The notes under the pieces were generated by a model. It had not been told where the DNA came from and did no database searches. It was given only the letters and a program-made list of their open reading frames with translations. DNA of 64,000 nucleotides, taken from positions 121,553 to 185,552 of the forward strand of contig NZ_FPIQ01000002.1 in NCBI RefSeq assembly GCF_900119085.1, given 5' to 3'. The position numbers and the translations under genes were made by a program. Shown piece after piece: positions 8,796 through 18,549 of this stretch (its first letter is position 1; each line of letters starts with the position of its first letter). Source of the stretch: Nitrosovibrio sp. Nv17. Its GTDB lineage: Bacteria; Pseudomonadota; Gammaproteobacteria; Burkholderiales; Nitrosomonadaceae.

Positions 8796-8900
8796 ACTCG
8801 AGCCGCCAGATCGATCGATGCCATCGGACGAAGACTGGTGGCGGGCTCGGGGACCGCGGGCATGGGCCGCGTCCCCGCAGGAAGGGCGGCGCGCGGCCGG

Positions 8901-9122
8901 CTACCACAGTCCCCCCAGTACCCGGTTGATCACGAACAGCACCACGGCCAGAGCGATCAGTCCCAGCAGCGGCAGGCTGTCCTCCAGAGCGCGGGCGGCC
9001 AGGGTCGATGTTCCGAAGGATCTGCGGATGAGGTACAGCAGGGTGACGACGCCGACCACCAGCAGTGCGTAGATCAGCTCGGTATAGCCTCCCTGCCAGT
9101 ACCATTCGTCGTTGCCGTCCAT
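8901..9122 (-). CDS. Small membrane protein
   Basis: 73 residues from ATG 9122 (a GTG three bases earlier is possible). Two long hydrophobic helices, ELIYALLVVGVVTLLYLI and LPLLGLIALAVVLFVINRVL, are linked by a short basic loop. The ATG overlaps the last base of the upstream lipoprotein stop codon in a TGATG arrangement, so the two are translationally coupled. Function unknown. Confidence 0.65.
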   Translation of the reverse strand: MDGNDEWYWQGGYTELIYALLVVGVVTLLYLIRRSFGTSTLAARALEDSLPLLGLIALAVVLFVINRVLGGLW

Positions 9123-10054
9123 CACGGAATTCCCGGGGTGCGGGGCACGAGGCCGCTTGTCTGCGTCGAGGGCGAAAGAGTACGCAGATCCGACTCCCAG
9201 CCCCGGAATTTTGCCGCCGCGCGTGTTCGCTGTGCGGGCGTCGTGGTGGCGTGAAACTGCGAGACGAAGGTACAGTTGTACCGTGATAGTCTCTCCGTAT
9301 AGGACCGGTAGGCTTCATCGGGGGAATGGTGGATGCGCCCCACATAGGCATGCAGCAATGCCCTGCCCTCCTCCAGGCCCACCCCCGTTTGCAGCCGGCG
9401 CAGCACCTGCAGGAAATCCGCCTGCCGCCGCAGCCGCTCGGCGTTCCAGAGGTGGGCGTCATAGGGGGAGTCGGCCACCATGCGCGTGATGAGCGCCTGC
9501 TGCGCTCCATCGAGCCTGCCATAGAAGAACTCGAAGCGTTCGATGGTGCGTTCGACCGATTTTTCCAGGCGCGCGGCGGCGTCGCCCTGCAGGTTCTCTT
9601 CGCGGAACTCCCTGCCGGATTCATCGTAGCGCCGCTCGATGGCGAGCAGTTGCCGGGGGGTCAGCGTCGCCGCGATCTCCACAGTGGCGGGCATGGCACG
9701 TTCGAATGCGTCGTCCATGTAGCCGAGCACCTCCGTCCACATGCCGCATACCTGTCCGGCCGTCACTTTTTCCCCGACGAGCTCCTGCGCGCGTGCAAGC
9801 AGGTCGGCGTAACCCGGCAGATGGGTGCGCCGGTGCCACGCATGCCACTGCGTCAGGGCGTCGCGCACGCGGGGCTTCTGGGCGCCGTCGAAGTCCACGT
9901 AGCGATCGAGCCACCAGTAGGCCAGTCGGTCCGCCTGGTCATAGCTCACGCGCACCACACTGCACCCCGCCAGGACGCACAGCCCGCACAGCAGCGCGAC
10001 CACGGCCAGCCGCGGCCGGCGGGCGGCCGACGCGGCCCCGCCGCTTGCGCCCAT
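9122..10054 (-). CDS. DUF6279-type lipoprotein
   Basis: 310 residues from ATG 10054 (an ATG at 10081 is in frame but sits close to the divergent gene). The signal peptide ends in a lipobox LAGC (VVALLCGLCVLAGCSVV), giving a lipid-anchored periplasmic protein. The mature part begins with the family-typical RVSYDQADRLAYWWLDRYVDFDGAQK and ends in long charged helices with repeated WNAERLRRQADF-type segments. The family is widespread in beta- and gammaproteobacteria and has no known function; the assignment rests on recollection of the YxxAxxLxxWWLDxYxD signature. It is coupled to the small membrane protein downstream. Confidence 0.75.
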   Translation of the reverse strand: MGASGGAASAARRPRLAVVALLCGLCVLAGCSVVRVSYDQADRLAYWWLDRYVDFDGAQKPRVRDALTQWHAWHRRTHLPGYADLLARAQELVGEKVTAGQVCGMWTEVLGYMDDAFERAMPATVEIAATLTPRQLLAIERRYDESGREFREENLQGDAAARLEKSVERTIERFEFFYGRLDGAQQALITRMVADSPYDAHLWNAERLRRQADFLQVLRRLQTGVGLEEGRALLHAYVGRIHHSPDEAYRSYTERLSRYNCTFVSQFHATTTPAQRTRAAAKFRGWESDLRTLSPSTQTSGLVPRTPGIP

Positions 10055-10108
10055 GAGCGCGCAATGAGAGCCTATAATCATGATGGCGCTACGATACCGC
10101 CTATTCCC

Positions 10109-11137
10109 ATGAAAATCCACGCCCCTCGAATTCCGTGCGACATGCTGGCCATCGACATCCCGCGCCCTGGAGGAGCAGGAGTGCTGGTGCCGGTGGTGCG
10201 TCCCATCCCTCCCCTCGCCCGAGACGAGATCCTGATCCTGGTCGAGGCGGCGGGCGTGAATCGCCCCGACGTCCTGCAGCGGCGCGGCCTGTATCCGCCG
10301 CCGCCAGGCGCCTCGACGATCCCCGGGCTGGAGGTGGCCGGCAGCGTCGTCGGGACGGGCGATGGAGTGAGCCGCTTCAGCGTGGGCGAACGGGTATGCG
10401 CGCTGGTCGCTAGCGGCGGCTACGCCGAGTACTGCGTGGCGCACGAGGGCCATGCCCTGCGGATCCCGCAAGGATTCGGCGCAGTGGAGGCAGCGGCGCT
10501 GCCGGAGACCTTCTTCACAGTGTGGGCCAATGTATTCCAGCGGGGCCGTCTCGCCGCCGGCGAGACGGTGCTGGTCCATGGCGGGTGCTCGGGTATCGGC
10601 ACGGCCGCGATCCTGCTGTGCAAGGCATTCGGTGCCGCCGTCGTGGCGACGGCCGGATCGGAAGCCAAGCGGGCGGCCTGCCTGGCGCTGGGCGCAAATC
10701 TCGCCATCGACCATCGCACCCAGGATTTCGTGGAGGAGACGCTGGCGTTCACCGGCGGCCGCGGTGCGGACGTCATCGTCGACATCGTCGGCGGCGATTA
10801 TGTGGTGCGCAATTACCGCGCGGCAGCGGTGGAGGGCCGCATCATCCAGATCGGCCTCATGGGGGGGCGGGTCAGAGAGCTGGACCTGATGCCCATGCTG
10901 AGCAAGCGCCTCACCCATACGGGCTCGACGCTGCGCACGCGCAGCGTCGCCGACAAGGCGCGGATCGCCAGCGAACTGGAGCGCGATGTCTGGCCGCTGC
11001 TGGAGGCGGGCAAGCTCAGGCCCCTGATCGACGGCACGTTTCCCCTGGAGGAAGCGGCCAGGGCCCACGCCCGCATGGAATCCGGCGCCCACGTCGGCAA
11101 GATCGTACTGACCACCGGTGCAGGCCGCGGCGATTGA
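10109..11137 (+). CDS. NAD(P)H-quinone oxidoreductase, zinc-independent MDR family
   Basis: 342 residues from ATG 10109. Medium-chain dehydrogenase/reductase of the quinone oxidoreductase (QOR/PIG3) subgroup: GroES-like N-terminal half with GVNRPDVLQRRGLYPPPPGAS (the quinone reductase signature in which the zinc ligands are absent), then a Rossmann fold with VHGGCSGIGTAAILL (NADPH binding) and later GADVIVDIVGG. It reduces quinones or alpha,beta-unsaturated carbonyls with NADPH in the cytoplasm. In many betaproteobacteria this gene precedes tpiA or secG; here it is followed by a small unknown gene. The exact substrate cannot be told. Confidence 0.88.
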   Translation: MKIHAPRIPCDMLAIDIPRPGGAGVLVPVVRPIPPLARDEILILVEAAGVNRPDVLQRRGLYPPPPGASTIPGLEVAGSVVGTGDGVSRFSVGERVCALVASGGYAEYCVAHEGHALRIPQGFGAVEAAALPETFFTVWANVFQRGRLAAGETVLVHGGCSGIGTAAILLCKAFGAAVVATAGSEAKRAACLALGANLAIDHRTQDFVEETLAFTGGRGADVIVDIVGGDYVVRNYRAAAVEGRIIQIGLMGGRVRELDLMPMLSKRLTHTGSTLRTRSVADKARIASELERDVWPLLEAGKLRPLIDGTFPLEEAARAHARMESGAHVGKIVLTTGAGRGD

Positions 11138-11218
11138 GCCGACGATTTTCCCGCCTGGCGCGATGCACTTCCCCTGAAAGCGGTGGTCAAATCATCAGAG
11201 AACCGAGAGGAGGCCATC

Positions 11219-11479
11219 ATGAAGACGATGTTCGAAATGCTGATGACGGCGCCGCCGGAGCACGTCACGCGCTGCCGCATCGCCCTGATCGAGATCGCGC
11301 ACGGCCGCTGGGATGCCGCAGCCGCCTCGATGCAGGACGCCATCGATGAGACGGAATCGGAAGCGTGGGCGTCCGACTGTGCCGACATGCGCAATTTCTG
11401 CCGCATCATGGACAATGTGAAGCGCCATGGATTGGCAGGCACCGGTGTGGAATCGCACAGGATTCACCGCGCCGTCTGA
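11219..11479 (+). CDS. Small hypothetical protein
   Basis: 86 residues from ATG 11219, preceded by GAGAGGAGG six bases away; the frame extends 12 codons further upstream but without a ribosome site. Composition is protein-like (MKTMFEMLMTAPPEHVTRCR), with helices, three cysteines and no signal or membrane segment. No family recognised. It converges with the SDR gene. Confidence 0.55.
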   Translation: MKTMFEMLMTAPPEHVTRCRIALIEIAHGRWDAAAASMQDAIDETESEAWASDCADMRNFCRIMDNVKRHGLAGTGVESHRIHRAV

Positions 11480-11513
11480 TTCGGGCCCGTGCCCGTGCCG
11501 CGGCCCGGCACAT

Positions 11514-12257
11514 TTACGCCACGCCGCCGCTGGCACTGATATTCTGCCCCGTGACCCATCCCGCCGCGTCGCTGGCGAGGAACAGCACCACCGTCGCGAT
11601 ATCCGCCGGCTCGCCGATGCGCCCGGCGAACGAAAGCTCCGCCATGCGCCGGATCGTCTCTTCGCTCTTGCCGGCGTTGAACATGTCGGTGTTCACAGGC
11701 CCCGGCGAAACGATGTTGGCGGTGATGCCGCGTCCGCCCTGCTCGCGCGCGAAGATGCGCGTCATCTGCTCCACCGCGCCCTTGGTGGCGGCATAGGCGC
11801 CGTAGTTCGGCAGCATCAGACGGGTCACGGTGCTGGACAGGCTCACCACACGGCCGCCGTCCGCGAGCCGGGTCGATGCCTCGCGCAGGGCATAGAACAC
11901 ACCCTTGACGTTGACATCGAGGATGCGGTCGAAGTCCGCGTCGCTGATTTCCGCCAGGCTGCGGGAGACGAGCAGGCCGGCATTGTTCACCAGGATGTCC
12001 ACGCGTCCGTGGTGGGCCAGTGTCGTGTCGAACAGCCTGCGTACATCCGTCGAGCGGCTGACGTCGGCCGCGACCGGCAGTGCCTCGCCTCCCGCCTTGC
12101 GGATCGCGGCGCAGACGGCCTCGGCCCGTTCCCGGCCAGCGAGATAGTTCACCACGACCTTCGCGCCCGCCCCGGCCAGCGTGCGTGCGATCCCGGCGCC
12201 GATGCCCCGGCCGGCGCCGGTGACGAGCGCAACCTTGCCCGTGAGCGATGGCTCCAT
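11514..12257 (-). CDS. SDR family oxidoreductase
   Basis: 247 residues from ATG 12257. Classical short-chain dehydrogenase/reductase: cofactor-binding TGAGRGIG at residues 14-21, NNAG motif, catalytic Ser in SLSST and the YAATK (YxxxK) pair, then PGPVNTDM. The AKVVVNYLAG segment after the second strand suggests NADP(H) preference. The C-terminus GWVTGQNISASGG is typical of the 3-oxoacyl-ACP reductase-like branch. Substrate unknown. It lies 38 bases after wrbA on the same strand, so the two probably form an operon of redox enzymes. Confidence 0.88.
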   Translation of the reverse strand: MEPSLTGKVALVTGAGRGIGAGIARTLAGAGAKVVVNYLAGRERAEAVCAAIRKAGGEALPVAADVSRSTDVRRLFDTTLAHHGRVDILVNNAGLLVSRSLAEISDADFDRILDVNVKGVFYALREASTRLADGGRVVSLSSTVTRLMLPNYGAYAATKGAVEQMTRIFAREQGGRGITANIVSPGPVNTDMFNAGKSEETIRRMAELSFAGRIGEPADIATVVLFLASDAAGWVTGQNISASGGVA

Positions 12258-12295
12258 CCCGCCTGCGTCTCCTGCGTCGCCTGCCCCGTCCCGCG

Positions 12296-12898
12296 CTACG
12301 CGCGCAGCCGGTGCGCGATGCCCGCCACGTGCCTGCCCTGGAAGCGGGCGATCGCGAGTTCGTTCGCGGAGGGCCGGCGGCTGCCGTCGCCGCCCGCCAG
12401 GGTGCCCGCACCGTAAGGCGATCCGCCGGTGATCGCGTCCATGTGCAGCAGTTCCTGGCAGGCGTAGGGCACGCCCACCACCACCATCCCGTGATGCAGC
12501 AGGGTATGATGGAAGGACGTGATCGTGGTTTCGTGCCCGCCATGCTGCGTCGCAGTGGAAGTGAACACGCTGCCGACCTTGCCGACCAGTGCTCCGGAGA
12601 GCCACAGGCTGCCGGTGCGGTCCAGGAAGTTGCGCATCTGCGCGCACATGTTGCCGAAGCGGGTGGGGGTGCCGAAAATGATGCCGTCGTACGAAGGCAG
12701 CTCTTCCACCGTGGCGACGGATGCCGCCTGGTCGAGCTTCGCTCCCGCCTTGCGCGCCACTTCTTCCGGCACCAGGTCGGGAACGCGCCGGATGGCGGCC
12801 TCGCTGCCCTCCGCCTCGCGCACGCCTTCCGCCACCGCTTCCGCCAGAGCCTCGACGTGGCCGTACATGCTGTAGTACAGGATGAGGATCTTTGCCAT
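12296..12898 (-). CDS. wrbA: NAD(P)H:quinone oxidoreductase WrbA
   Basis: 200 residues from ATG 12898; AAAGGAGG lies seven bases upstream, which decides against the in-frame starts further up. Flavodoxin-like FMN protein that reduces quinones by two electrons, protecting against oxidative stress. Seen: the phosphate-binding loop [32 protein letters not shown] and the signature near the C-terminus [19 protein letters not shown]. Length matches the family (about 200). It is transcribed into the SDR gene. Confidence 0.93.
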   Translation of the reverse strand: MAKILILYYSMYGHVEALAEAVAEGVREAEGSEAAIRRVPDLVPEEVARKAGAKLDQAASVATVEELPSYDGIIFGTPTRFGNMCAQMRNFLDRTGSLWLSGALVGKVGSVFTSTATQHGGHETTITSFHHTLLHHGMVVVGVPYACQELLHMDAITGGSPYGAGTLAGGDGSRRPSANELAIARFQGRHVAGIAHRLRA

Positions 12899-12964
12899 TG
12901 CCATGCCTCCTTTCAAGATGCATCGATACGGGTTGAGTCGCGCGGGGTGGCCGGCATCCGCGTG

Positions 12965-13363
12965 TCAGCAAGCCGCGGGTCCATCCTCCAAAAAACTGAG
13001 CTCCACGCCATTGCCGGCCGGATCGGCCAGGAACAGCTGGGTAATGCCCAGCGTGGGCACGCCCGCCGTCCTGAATGCGATGCCGTGCCGCCTCAGGCGC
13101 GCTTCCATCTCCGCGCGCCGGGTGCAGGTGAACGCGGTATGGTCGAACGTGGTGCGGGCGCCGGGAGTGTGCGCTTCGTCCGGACGCGACAGGCTGAGAT
13201 GCAGGACGCATTGGTCGCCCGCATATAGCCAGTAGCCATGGGACGACAAATCCGGACGCCAGCCCTGCTCCAATCCCAGCACTTCGCAGTAGAATGCCTT
13301 CAGCGCTTCCATCAGCGCCGCCGGCGCACGCAAATTGACATGGCCGAATCCGATCACGCCCAT
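12965..13363 (-). CDS. VOC family (glyoxalase/bleomycin-resistance-like) protein
   Basis: 132 residues. Two beta-alpha-beta-beta-beta modules of the vicinal oxygen chelate fold: IGFGHVNLRAPAALMEALKAFYCEVLGL in the first half with the metal-ligand His, and FDHTAFTCTRRAEMEARLRRHG in the second, ending LFLADPAGNGVELSF with the conserved Glu. Likely a small metalloenzyme acting on a small carbonyl or aromatic compound; substrate unknown. The gene sits 66 bases before wrbA on the same strand and may be co-transcribed. Confidence 0.85.
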   Translation of the reverse strand: MGVIGFGHVNLRAPAALMEALKAFYCEVLGLEQGWRPDLSSHGYWLYAGDQCVLHLSLSRPDEAHTPGARTTFDHTAFTCTRRAEMEARLRRHGIAFRTAGVPTLGITQLFLADPAGNGVELSFLEDGPAAC

Positions 13364-13387
13364 GGCTGGCCTCGAATGCAGCGTGTC

Positions 13388-14041
13388 CTAATCGCGGGCA
13401 CCATTCTGCCTCAACAGTTCGGCCGTCCCATGGTACTCCTTCGCCAGCGCCCACTGCAGCGCGGTGCCTCCCAGTTCGTTGTGGAGGTTGGGATCGGCGC
13501 CATGTTCCAGCAGTACCCTGACGGTATCGGAGTGGTTGCCGCGCGCGGCCATCATCAGGGCCGTCGTGCCGTTGTCCGACGCCGCGTCCACCGGCACGCC
13601 CCCTTCCAGCAGCAGCCTCACGATCTTCGGATGCCCGCTGGTCGCGGCGTACAACAGCGGATTCCAGCCGGGATGATTCACCTCCGCACCCCGCAGGTAG
13701 AGCTTCTTCACGACATCATAAAGGCCGCCGTAGCTCGCCAGCATGATGGCCGTCTCGCCGTGCCGGTTGCGCAGATTGAGCCGTGCGCCGGCATCGATCA
13801 GGAGATCGACCAGGCGGGTGTTCTTGTGGCGGATTGCCACCATCAGCAGCGTGTTGCCGCGCTCATCGGGCGTATCGGGATCGGCGCCGCGGGCCAGCAG
13901 CCGGGCGATATCCGGCAGGTTCTCGGTCTCCACCGCAGAGCGCAGGTCCTCGTAGGTGCCCGCAGTCGCGGCAGGCGGCGCGCAGACGCCGGCGGCGATC
14001 ACGATGCACGCCGAAAGCAGCATTTTCCCGGATGGGTACAT
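13388..14041 (-). CDS. Exported ankyrin-repeat protein
   Basis: 217 residues with a signal peptide (residues 1-28, ending ATAG-TYEDL). The remainder is about five ankyrin repeats recognisable by the ...G(N/H)TxLMxAxxxxxxxxVxLLLxxGA pattern: DERGNTLLMVAIRHKNTRLV, RHGETAIMLASYGG, NPLLYAATSGHPKIVRLLL, NGTTALMMAARGNHSDTV, LGGTALQWALAKEYHG. The family works by protein binding; a periplasmic ankyrin protein of this size is typical of betaproteobacteria, where it often lies beside tatD. Here only two bases separate it from tatD upstream, so they form an operon. Confidence 0.88.
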   Translation of the reverse strand: MYPSGKMLLSACIVIAAGVCAPPAATAGTYEDLRSAVETENLPDIARLLARGADPDTPDERGNTLLMVAIRHKNTRLVDLLIDAGARLNLRNRHGETAIMLASYGGLYDVVKKLYLRGAEVNHPGWNPLLYAATSGHPKIVRLLLEGGVPVDAASDNGTTALMMAARGNHSDTVRVLLEHGADPNLHNELGGTALQWALAKEYHGTAELLRQNGARD

Positions 14042-14043
14042 GA

Positions 14044-14814
14044 TCAGGCAGCCTTGAACAGGTTGAAGAAATTCTCCGTCGTGGCGGCGGCGACCTCACG
14101 CATGTCGATGCCGCGCAGCGCGGCGATCTCCTGCGCCACATAACGCACGTAGGCAGGCTGGTTCAGCTTGCCGCGATGCGGCACCGGCGCCAGGTAGGGT
14201 GAATCCGTCTCCACCAGCATCCGGTCCAGGCGGATGCGCCGGGCGACGTCCTTGAGCGCGGCGGCGTTCCTGAAGGTGACGATGCCGGAAAAGGAAATGT
14301 AGAAGTTCATCTCCATCGCCTGCTGCGCCACCTCCCAGCTCTCCGTGAAGCAGTGCATCACGCCGCCGACCCCGTCCGCCCCTTCTTCCGCCATGATGCG
14401 CAGCGTGTCCGCAGCCGCCGCGCGCGTATGGATGATGAGCGGCTTGCCGCTCGCCCGCGCGGCACGGATATGCTGGCGAAAGCGTTCCCGCTGCCACTCC
14501 AGGTCGCCCTTCAGGCGGAAGTAGTCCAGCCCGGTTTCGCCGATGGCGACGATCCTGGGATGGCGGGCCAGCACTGCAAGCTGCGCCGCCTGCGGCTCGG
14601 CCAGGTTCTCGTAGTCGGGATGCACGCCCACCGAGGCGTACAGGTTGGCGTGGGCCTCCGCCAGGGCCTGCACACGGGGAAAATCCTCCAGGTTGACGCT
14701 GACGCACAGGGCGTGGCCGACGCCGTTTTCCTTCATCCCGTCCAGCAACGCATCCAGATTGGCGGCGAGATCGGGAAAGTCTAGATGGCAGTGGGAATCG
14801 ACGAGCAGGTCCAT
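14044..14814 (-). CDS. tatD: TatD family metal-dependent DNase/hydrolase
   Basis: 256 residues. TIM-barrel metal hydrolase: HCHLD metal site at residues 8-12, GETGLDYF, HTRAA, the MHCF segment and ETDSPYLAP at the end of the barrel. TatD proteins are 3'-to-5' nucleases implicated in DNA repair and turnover. Located directly after tmk and holB on the same strand, an arrangement common in proteobacteria; the usual intervening pilZ gene is absent. Confidence 0.92.
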   Translation of the reverse strand: MDLLVDSHCHLDFPDLAANLDALLDGMKENGVGHALCVSVNLEDFPRVQALAEAHANLYASVGVHPDYENLAEPQAAQLAVLARHPRIVAIGETGLDYFRLKGDLEWQRERFRQHIRAARASGKPLIIHTRAAAADTLRIMAEEGADGVGGVMHCFTESWEVAQQAMEMNFYISFSGIVTFRNAAALKDVARRIRLDRMLVETDSPYLAPVPHRGKLNQPAYVRYVAQEIAALRGIDMREVAAATTENFFNLFKAA

Positions 14815-14844
14815 GCAGTCAGCGGGCGGAAGACCGGATCCGGA

Positions 14845-15969
14845 TCAATCGGCGTGTATCATACGCCCATTCCCGCGGACATTCGAGTCGGCGGGCGGGC
14901 GCACGACTGATTCCGCATAGGAAAACAGCACGTCCTCCAGGAACAGCCGGGGATTGAGCGGATGCTGCGCCAGCCGTTGCGAGGCGTTCAGGGTGCGCAG
15001 GTAGGCCGACAGCGCGCGGGGATCGATTCCCGGCGCCAGGGATTCGATGGTGGGCAGCCGGCTCGCATGGTAGCGCACCTTGCCGGTGGTGCAGAAGCTC
15101 ATCAAATCATAGCACCACTTCTGCAGCCAGCGGATCAGGGTCGGCAGATCGGATTTCTGCAGATCCTCGGCCAGCGTGACCGGGTCCAGCGTGGCCGGCA
15201 CGCTGATCCGGTCGATGAAAGCCTTGTGCCGCGCCTGGTAGTCGCCGTCGTCGAATTCCAGCGCCGCCAGCGGGGCGTAGCCGGAGGAGGCCAGGCAGGC
15301 AGCGGGATTCCCGACACCCTGTTGCGCGAGCCAGGCGGCTGCCGTGGCGGGATCCGGTATCGGCATGGGAATCTGGCGGCAGCGGCTGCGCAGCGTCGGC
15401 AGCAGATCCTGTGCCTGGTGCGTCACCAGGATGAACAGCGTCAGCGGCGGCGGCTCTTCCAGGTTCTTGAGCAGGGCGTTGGCGGCCGCGGGATTCATGC
15501 TCTCCGCCGGGTGGAGCACGATGATCTTGTAGCCGCCCTGATGGCTGGAGACGCCGAGAAAATCAGCGATCTCGCGCACCTGCGCGATGGTGATCTGCCT
15601 GCTGGGCTTTTTCCGGGACTTCGGGCCTGTGGGTTCCTCGCCGGCATCCGCGTAAAAACCGGCTTCTTCAGATCCCCCTTCGTCCGCGTCGCCTCCGCGC
15701 TTTTCCGTCAGGAGCGCCACCGCTTCCGGCTCGACCTGACGGAAATCGGGATGGCTGTCCTGCTCGAACCACGTGCAGCTCGGACATGTCCCGCAAGGAT
15801 GGCCCGCGATCGAGGGCGTCTGGCACAGCCAGAATTTTGCCAGCTGACGGGCGAACGCGAGCTTGCCGATGCCCTGCCTGCCGCGCAGCAGCAGGGCGTG
15901 GCCCAAGGATGCCCCGTCCTGCGTGAGGATACGCCAGGTTTCCTGCTGCCACGAATAGATATTGTTCAT
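14845..15969 (-). CDS. holB: DNA polymerase III subunit delta'
   Basis: 374 residues from ATG 15969, which overlaps the tmk stop as ATGA; an ATG two codons earlier is possible but less likely. AAA+ clamp-loader subunit of the replisome. Seen: [16 protein letters not shown] (Walker A region), four zinc-binding cysteines in [25 protein letters not shown] and the SRC sensor motif (LRSRC). An acidic, basic and Gly-rich insertion (about residues 90-125, [14 protein letters not shown]... KSRKKPSRQ) is longer than in most homologues. Coupled to tmk. Confidence 0.93.
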   Translation of the reverse strand: MNNIYSWQQETWRILTQDGASLGHALLLRGRQGIGKLAFARQLAKFWLCQTPSIAGHPCGTCPSCTWFEQDSHPDFRQVEPEAVALLTEKRGGDADEGGSEEAGFYADAGEEPTGPKSRKKPSRQITIAQVREIADFLGVSSHQGGYKIIVLHPAESMNPAAANALLKNLEEPPPLTLFILVTHQAQDLLPTLRSRCRQIPMPIPDPATAAAWLAQQGVGNPAACLASSGYAPLAALEFDDGDYQARHKAFIDRISVPATLDPVTLAEDLQKSDLPTLIRWLQKWCYDLMSFCTTGKVRYHASRLPTIESLAPGIDPRALSAYLRTLNASQRLAQHPLNPRLFLEDVLFSYAESVVRPPADSNVRGNGRMIHAD

Positions 15970-16586
15970 GAACAAATGGATGTAATTATTTCTTCAAGTA
16001 ATATCCTGATGTCTTCCAGTGGCCGGCTGGCATCGATGACGCGGATGCGCTCCGGAAAGCGGCGGGCCCGCTCCCGGTAGGCATCCCGCACCCGCCGGAA
16101 AAAGACGTCTTCCTCCCGCTCGAACCGGTCGGCCGGTCGAATGGCGCGGGCCCGGCGCCTGCCGATCTCGACCGGCACGTCGAAATACAGCGTGAGATCC
16201 GGCTGCAGTCCGCCTTGTACCCACCGTTCCAGATGGTCGAGCTTATCCGTTGCGACGCCCCTGCCGCCTCCCTGGTAGGCAAAGCTTGCGTCGGTGAAGC
16301 GATCCGACAGAACCCAGTCGCCCCGATCCAGGGCGGGCAGGATCACCTTGTCCAGGTGCTCGCGCCGCGCCGCGAACATCAGCAGCGCCTCCGTCTCCGC
16401 GTGCATGCCCTCGCTGCCGTCCAGCAGCAGTGCGCGCAGGGCCTCACCCAAGGCCGTGCCTCCGGGCTCGCGGGTGACGACGGCATGCCTGCCCCTGGCT
16501 CGCAGCACCGTTTCCAGCCAGCCGAGGTGCGTGCTCTTGCCGGCCCCGTCTATGCCTTCGAGGGTGATGAATCTACCGCCCGGCAT
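15966..16586 (-). CDS. tmk: Thymidylate kinase
   Basis: 206 residues from ATG 16586 ([11 protein letters not shown]), selected over an earlier in-frame ATG because family members begin just before the P-loop and AGGACGGG precedes it. Converts dTMP to dTDP for DNA synthesis. Visible: P-loop [31 protein letters not shown] (the DR(F/Y/W) motif) and a LID region [14 protein letters not shown]. Translationally coupled to holB by ATGA. Confidence 0.95.
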   Translation of the reverse strand: MPGGRFITLEGIDGAGKSTHLGWLETVLRARGRHAVVTREPGGTALGEALRALLLDGSEGMHAETEALLMFAARREHLDKVILPALDRGDWVLSDRFTDASFAYQGGGRGVATDKLDHLERWVQGGLQPDLTLYFDVPVEIGRRRARAIRPADRFEREEDVFFRRVRDAYRERARRFPERIRVIDASRPLEDIRILLEEIITSICS

Positions 16587-16866
16587 GTCCCGTCCTGCCG
16601 GCGATGCGGCGAACCGCAACAGCCGCCCGATTCAGGGCCATGCCCTGTTTCCGGGCAGGCGCGGTCATGATCGTGGAAGGGGTCGGCACGGATGCCATTG
16701 TAGATGACGCATCATGGATGAGCAAATGAGCGGGGATGCAGGACGCGGCCGCTGGCAACCGGGTGCGAACAGGTATACCATGGTACGCGAACGCGCAGCG
16801 ACGGGGATGGGGGCCGCCCGCGCGCCTGGCTTATACGCCCATGCCGGATATCGATGCGGGAGCGAC

Positions 16867-17496
16867 ATGATCCATGACGACAACAGCCGCCATGCCACGC
16901 GCTGCATGGGATTCCTGGCCCTGATGCTGCTGGGGGGCGCTCCTGCGGCCATTGCCCACGCCGAAGCCGGCAGCGACGCGCCCGGCATTCCCCAGACCGC
17001 CGGCCAGCCCCTGGACGAGTTCGACCGTCTGGAGCTGCACTACCGGCGCTACAGCGCTGCCGCTCACCAGATGACCGAGCTCGTGCAGCAGCTGGATCGG
17101 AAAATCCAGGAGGTATCCCTGGCCGCAAGGGCTGTCGAATCCAAGGGCAGTTCGCACAACAAGCGCATGCTGGAAGAGAAGCTGCGTCAGCTGGAGAATG
17201 CGCGCACCGTCGCCAGTCGCCAGCATGGGCAGCTGCGCATACAGATGCAGAATGAGTATCGCAGCCTCGCCGCCGCAGGCAACGGCCTGAAGGCCCGGTA
17301 TGCGCCCGGGAAAGTGCGCGATGCCGGCGGCGCCGGTGCGATGGCGGATGAACCGGATCCCGGCGCATCCGTCGTCGATCCGCACCTGCGCGATTCGCAG
17401 ATCATCGACCTGGACGCGGCCGAGCTGCGTGTGCGGCGCGACGGAATCCCGGCCCCGGATCTTTCGCCGGCGCCCTCCCCCGTCCAGGATCGCTGA
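16867..17496 (+). CDS. Exported coiled-coil hypothetical protein
   Basis: 209 residues from ATG 16867, supported by GGGAG six bases upstream; the frame continues upstream into tmk promoter territory without a ribosome site. The signal peptide (residues about 10-31, GFLALMLLGGAPAAIAHA-EAGS) is clear. Residues 50-130 form a Gln/Glu/Arg-rich coiled coil (MTELVQQLDRKIQEV, KRMLEEKLRQLENAR). The tail is Pro/Asp-rich and disordered. Probably periplasmic. No family recognised; it converges on fliR and faces divergently from tmk. Confidence 0.6.
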   Translation: MIHDDNSRHATRCMGFLALMLLGGAPAAIAHAEAGSDAPGIPQTAGQPLDEFDRLELHYRRYSAAAHQMTELVQQLDRKIQEVSLAARAVESKGSSHNKRMLEEKLRQLENARTVASRQHGQLRIQMQNEYRSLAAAGNGLKARYAPGKVRDAGGAGAMADEPDPGASVVDPHLRDSQIIDLDAAELRVRRDGIPAPDLSPAPSPVQDR

Positions 17497-17637
17497 GGAC
17501 GCTGGTCGTCTCCGCCGTCAGCGCGGTGGCCGCGGCAGCGGGCGGTGGAATCCTCGCGGCTTTCGTGCAGGCCCCGCCAGCGGCCGGTAATGCGGTTCAG
17601 CCGGCCGGCTGCGAGAGCCTGCCACAGGAGCGGGCCG

Positions 17638-18423
17638 TCATCCACGGGTGCCGGCCGCTATCCCCAGCATGGTTTCCAGCCCCTGCATGATCGCCGCTTC
17701 GACGATCGGGATGAAATGGGGAAGCGACAGCATCAGCGCCACCATGCCCACCATCAGCGTGATGGGGAAGCCCACCGCGAAGAGATTGAGCTGGGGCGCT
17801 GCACGTGTCAGGATGCCCAGCCCCAGGTTGACGATCAGCAGCGCGGCGATGACCGGCAGCGCGAGCTGCAGGCCCGCTGCGAAGATGACGCCGCCCCACA
17901 GAACGAGTCGTTGCCAGCCGTCCGACGAGAGCGCCCCGGCCGAGACGGGAAGCGCGCTGAAGCTCTCCGCCAGCACGGACAGCATCAGCAGGTGGGCATC
18001 CAGGGAAAGGAAGACCAGCGTCGCCAACAGGCCGGCGAACCTCCCTACGACCAGGGTGCTGCCGTCGCTGCGGGACGTGAAGAACGTCGCGAAACCCAGC
18101 CCCATCTGCAGGCCCGCCACCTCCCCGGCCATCTCCACCGCACTGAACACCATGCGCATCGCCAGACCCATCGCCAGCCCGATTGCGATCTGCTGGCCCA
18201 GTATCAGCAGTGCATGGGGCGAAACCAGCCCGACGTCGGCCACCGGGCCGATGCCGGGAGCGATGATCAGGGTCACGAGTACACCCAGCCCGATCCTGAC
18301 CCGCACGGGGATCGCGAAACTCCCCAGTGCCGGTGCCACCGCCAGCAGGGCCAGCACCCGGGCCAGTGGCCACAGGTAGGTTGCCAGCCATGCGCCGATG
18401 TCGGCCGAACTGAAGGTGATCAC
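17638..18423 (-). CDS. fliR: Flagellar biosynthetic protein FliR
   Basis: 261 residues with six hydrophobic segments. Component of the FliPQR core channel of the flagellar type III exporter in the inner membrane. Family marks: an N-terminal helix with WPLARVLALLAVAPALGS, the conserved AGEVAGLQMGLGFATFF stretch (about residues 97-113) and PLxR-type LPVIAALLIVNLGLGILTRAAPQLNLF. Last gene of the fliL-R group; a 126-base gap follows fliQ, and the gene converges on an unrelated plus-strand gene. Confidence 0.95.
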   Translation of the reverse strand: MITFSSADIGAWLATYLWPLARVLALLAVAPALGSFAIPVRVRIGLGVLVTLIIAPGIGPVADVGLVSPHALLILGQQIAIGLAMGLAMRMVFSAVEMAGEVAGLQMGLGFATFFTSRSDGSTLVVGRFAGLLATLVFLSLDAHLLMLSVLAESFSALPVSAGALSSDGWQRLVLWGGVIFAAGLQLALPVIAALLIVNLGLGILTRAAPQLNLFAVGFPITLMVGMVALMLSLPHFIPIVEAAIMQGLETMLGIAAGTRG

Positions 18424-18549
18424 CTGGAAAGCTTGCCTGGAGCCCGCGGCGGCGCGGATGCTCCGTCGCCGGGGCAGGCGGGATGCATGGCGCCGTGCAC
18501 GGGTGGCAAAGACAGCAAGGACAGCATGGATGCGGTGGAACCTGGCTCC